DNA of 20,866 nucleotides. Origin: Plakobranchus ocellatus (Eukaryota; Mollusca; Gastropoda; Plakobranchidae). The notes below the pieces were generated by a model. The model made no database searches. It was not told the DNA's origin and was given only the letters and a program-made list of their open reading frames with translations. Where the stretch lies: the NCBI GenBank assembly GCA_019648995.1, contig BLXT01000641.1, positions 2,232,233 through 2,253,098 on the forward strand. The letters are read 5' to 3'. The position numbers and the translations under genes are program-made. This document shows positions 20,757 through 20,866 of the stretch, piece after piece; position 1 is the stretch's first letter; each line of letters begins with the position of its first letter.

Positions 20757-20866
20757 GGTCCCGCTGTAGGCAAGCTTATCATGTAGTAGATGCCGTTCTA
20801 GCGAAAATAAAATATAAAGGATATGTAAGGGAAAATAAAGGGCTTGTGTCAAGGTGCCGTTGCATG

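Larger units (their letters stand above)
19500..20783 (-). mobile_element. Degraded pogo/Tigger-type (Tc1/mariner) DNA transposon
   Basis: The left end CAGTGGAACTTGGCTACAAC, then GGGACC, directly after TA at 19498-19499, has the CAGTGGAAC...ACGGGACC form usual for pogo/Tigger termini and the TA target of the superfamily. Near 20757-20783, GGTCCCGCTGTAGGCAAG is the diverged inverse of it. On the minus strand the interior holds a transposase helix-turn-helix fragment (19915-20118). Only about 415 bases separate that fragment from the left end, so the DDE catalytic domain is missing and the copy is non-autonomous. The right boundary is uncertain: a second alignment, in direct orientation, of GTCCCG..TA.GCAAG and the following ATAAAA-rich sequence to 19547-19580 would carry related sequence to the window edge. 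Confidence 0.7.

Overview
The window looks like nuclear DNA from an invertebrate animal. It is very AT-rich, has long homopolymer runs, and carries one gene whose exons are small GC-richer islands separated by kilobase-scale introns with normal GT...AG borders. Scattered TAGGCCTA-like and TCTAGATCTAGA motifs, plus the density of small terminal-inverted-repeat elements, are what I would expect in a mollusc, perhaps a gastropod. That species guess is inference from general appearance. The 33 N near 10.2 kb mark a draft assembly.

The one gene I can name with confidence is GINS3 (PSF3), on the plus strand. Coding exons lie at 10666-10780, 14996-15270 and 17823-18065, with phases that join cleanly to a 210-residue protein ending at TGA 18063-18065. 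PSF3 is one of four subunits of the GINS complex, which with CDC45 and MCM2-7 forms the CMG replicative helicase. A polyadenylation hexamer lies about 230 bases after the stop.

Layout. Positions 1-4984 are T-rich, low-complexity DNA with an ATT microsatellite; a small GC-richer patch at 111-200 could be the last exon of a gene to the left. Positions 4985-5655 are a minisatellite with a unit of about 61 bp. Positions 5656-9655 hold nothing I can identify. At 9656-10653, just upstream of GINS3, is a compound repeat zone: two 66-bp tandem units, an inverted partner of them, and two copies (about 92% alike over the part aligned base by base) of a block of roughly 310 bp separated by the N gap. 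The second copy abuts the GINS3 start codon and so should carry its promoter. This is either a promoter duplication or two haplotypes scaffolded in tandem.

Intron 1 (10781-14995) holds TAGATC-type repeats, a broken acidic coding remnant and a 253-bp MITE. Intron 2 (15271-17822) has a perfect CRE palindrome and little else. Downstream, 18477-19204 may be another small inverted-repeat element. From 19500 to the window's right side lies a degraded pogo/Tigger-type DNA transposon with a recognisable helix-turn-helix transposase fragment on the minus strand.

I found no clearly novel biological system. The points most worth checking are the duplicated region in front of GINS3 and the transposon remnants.
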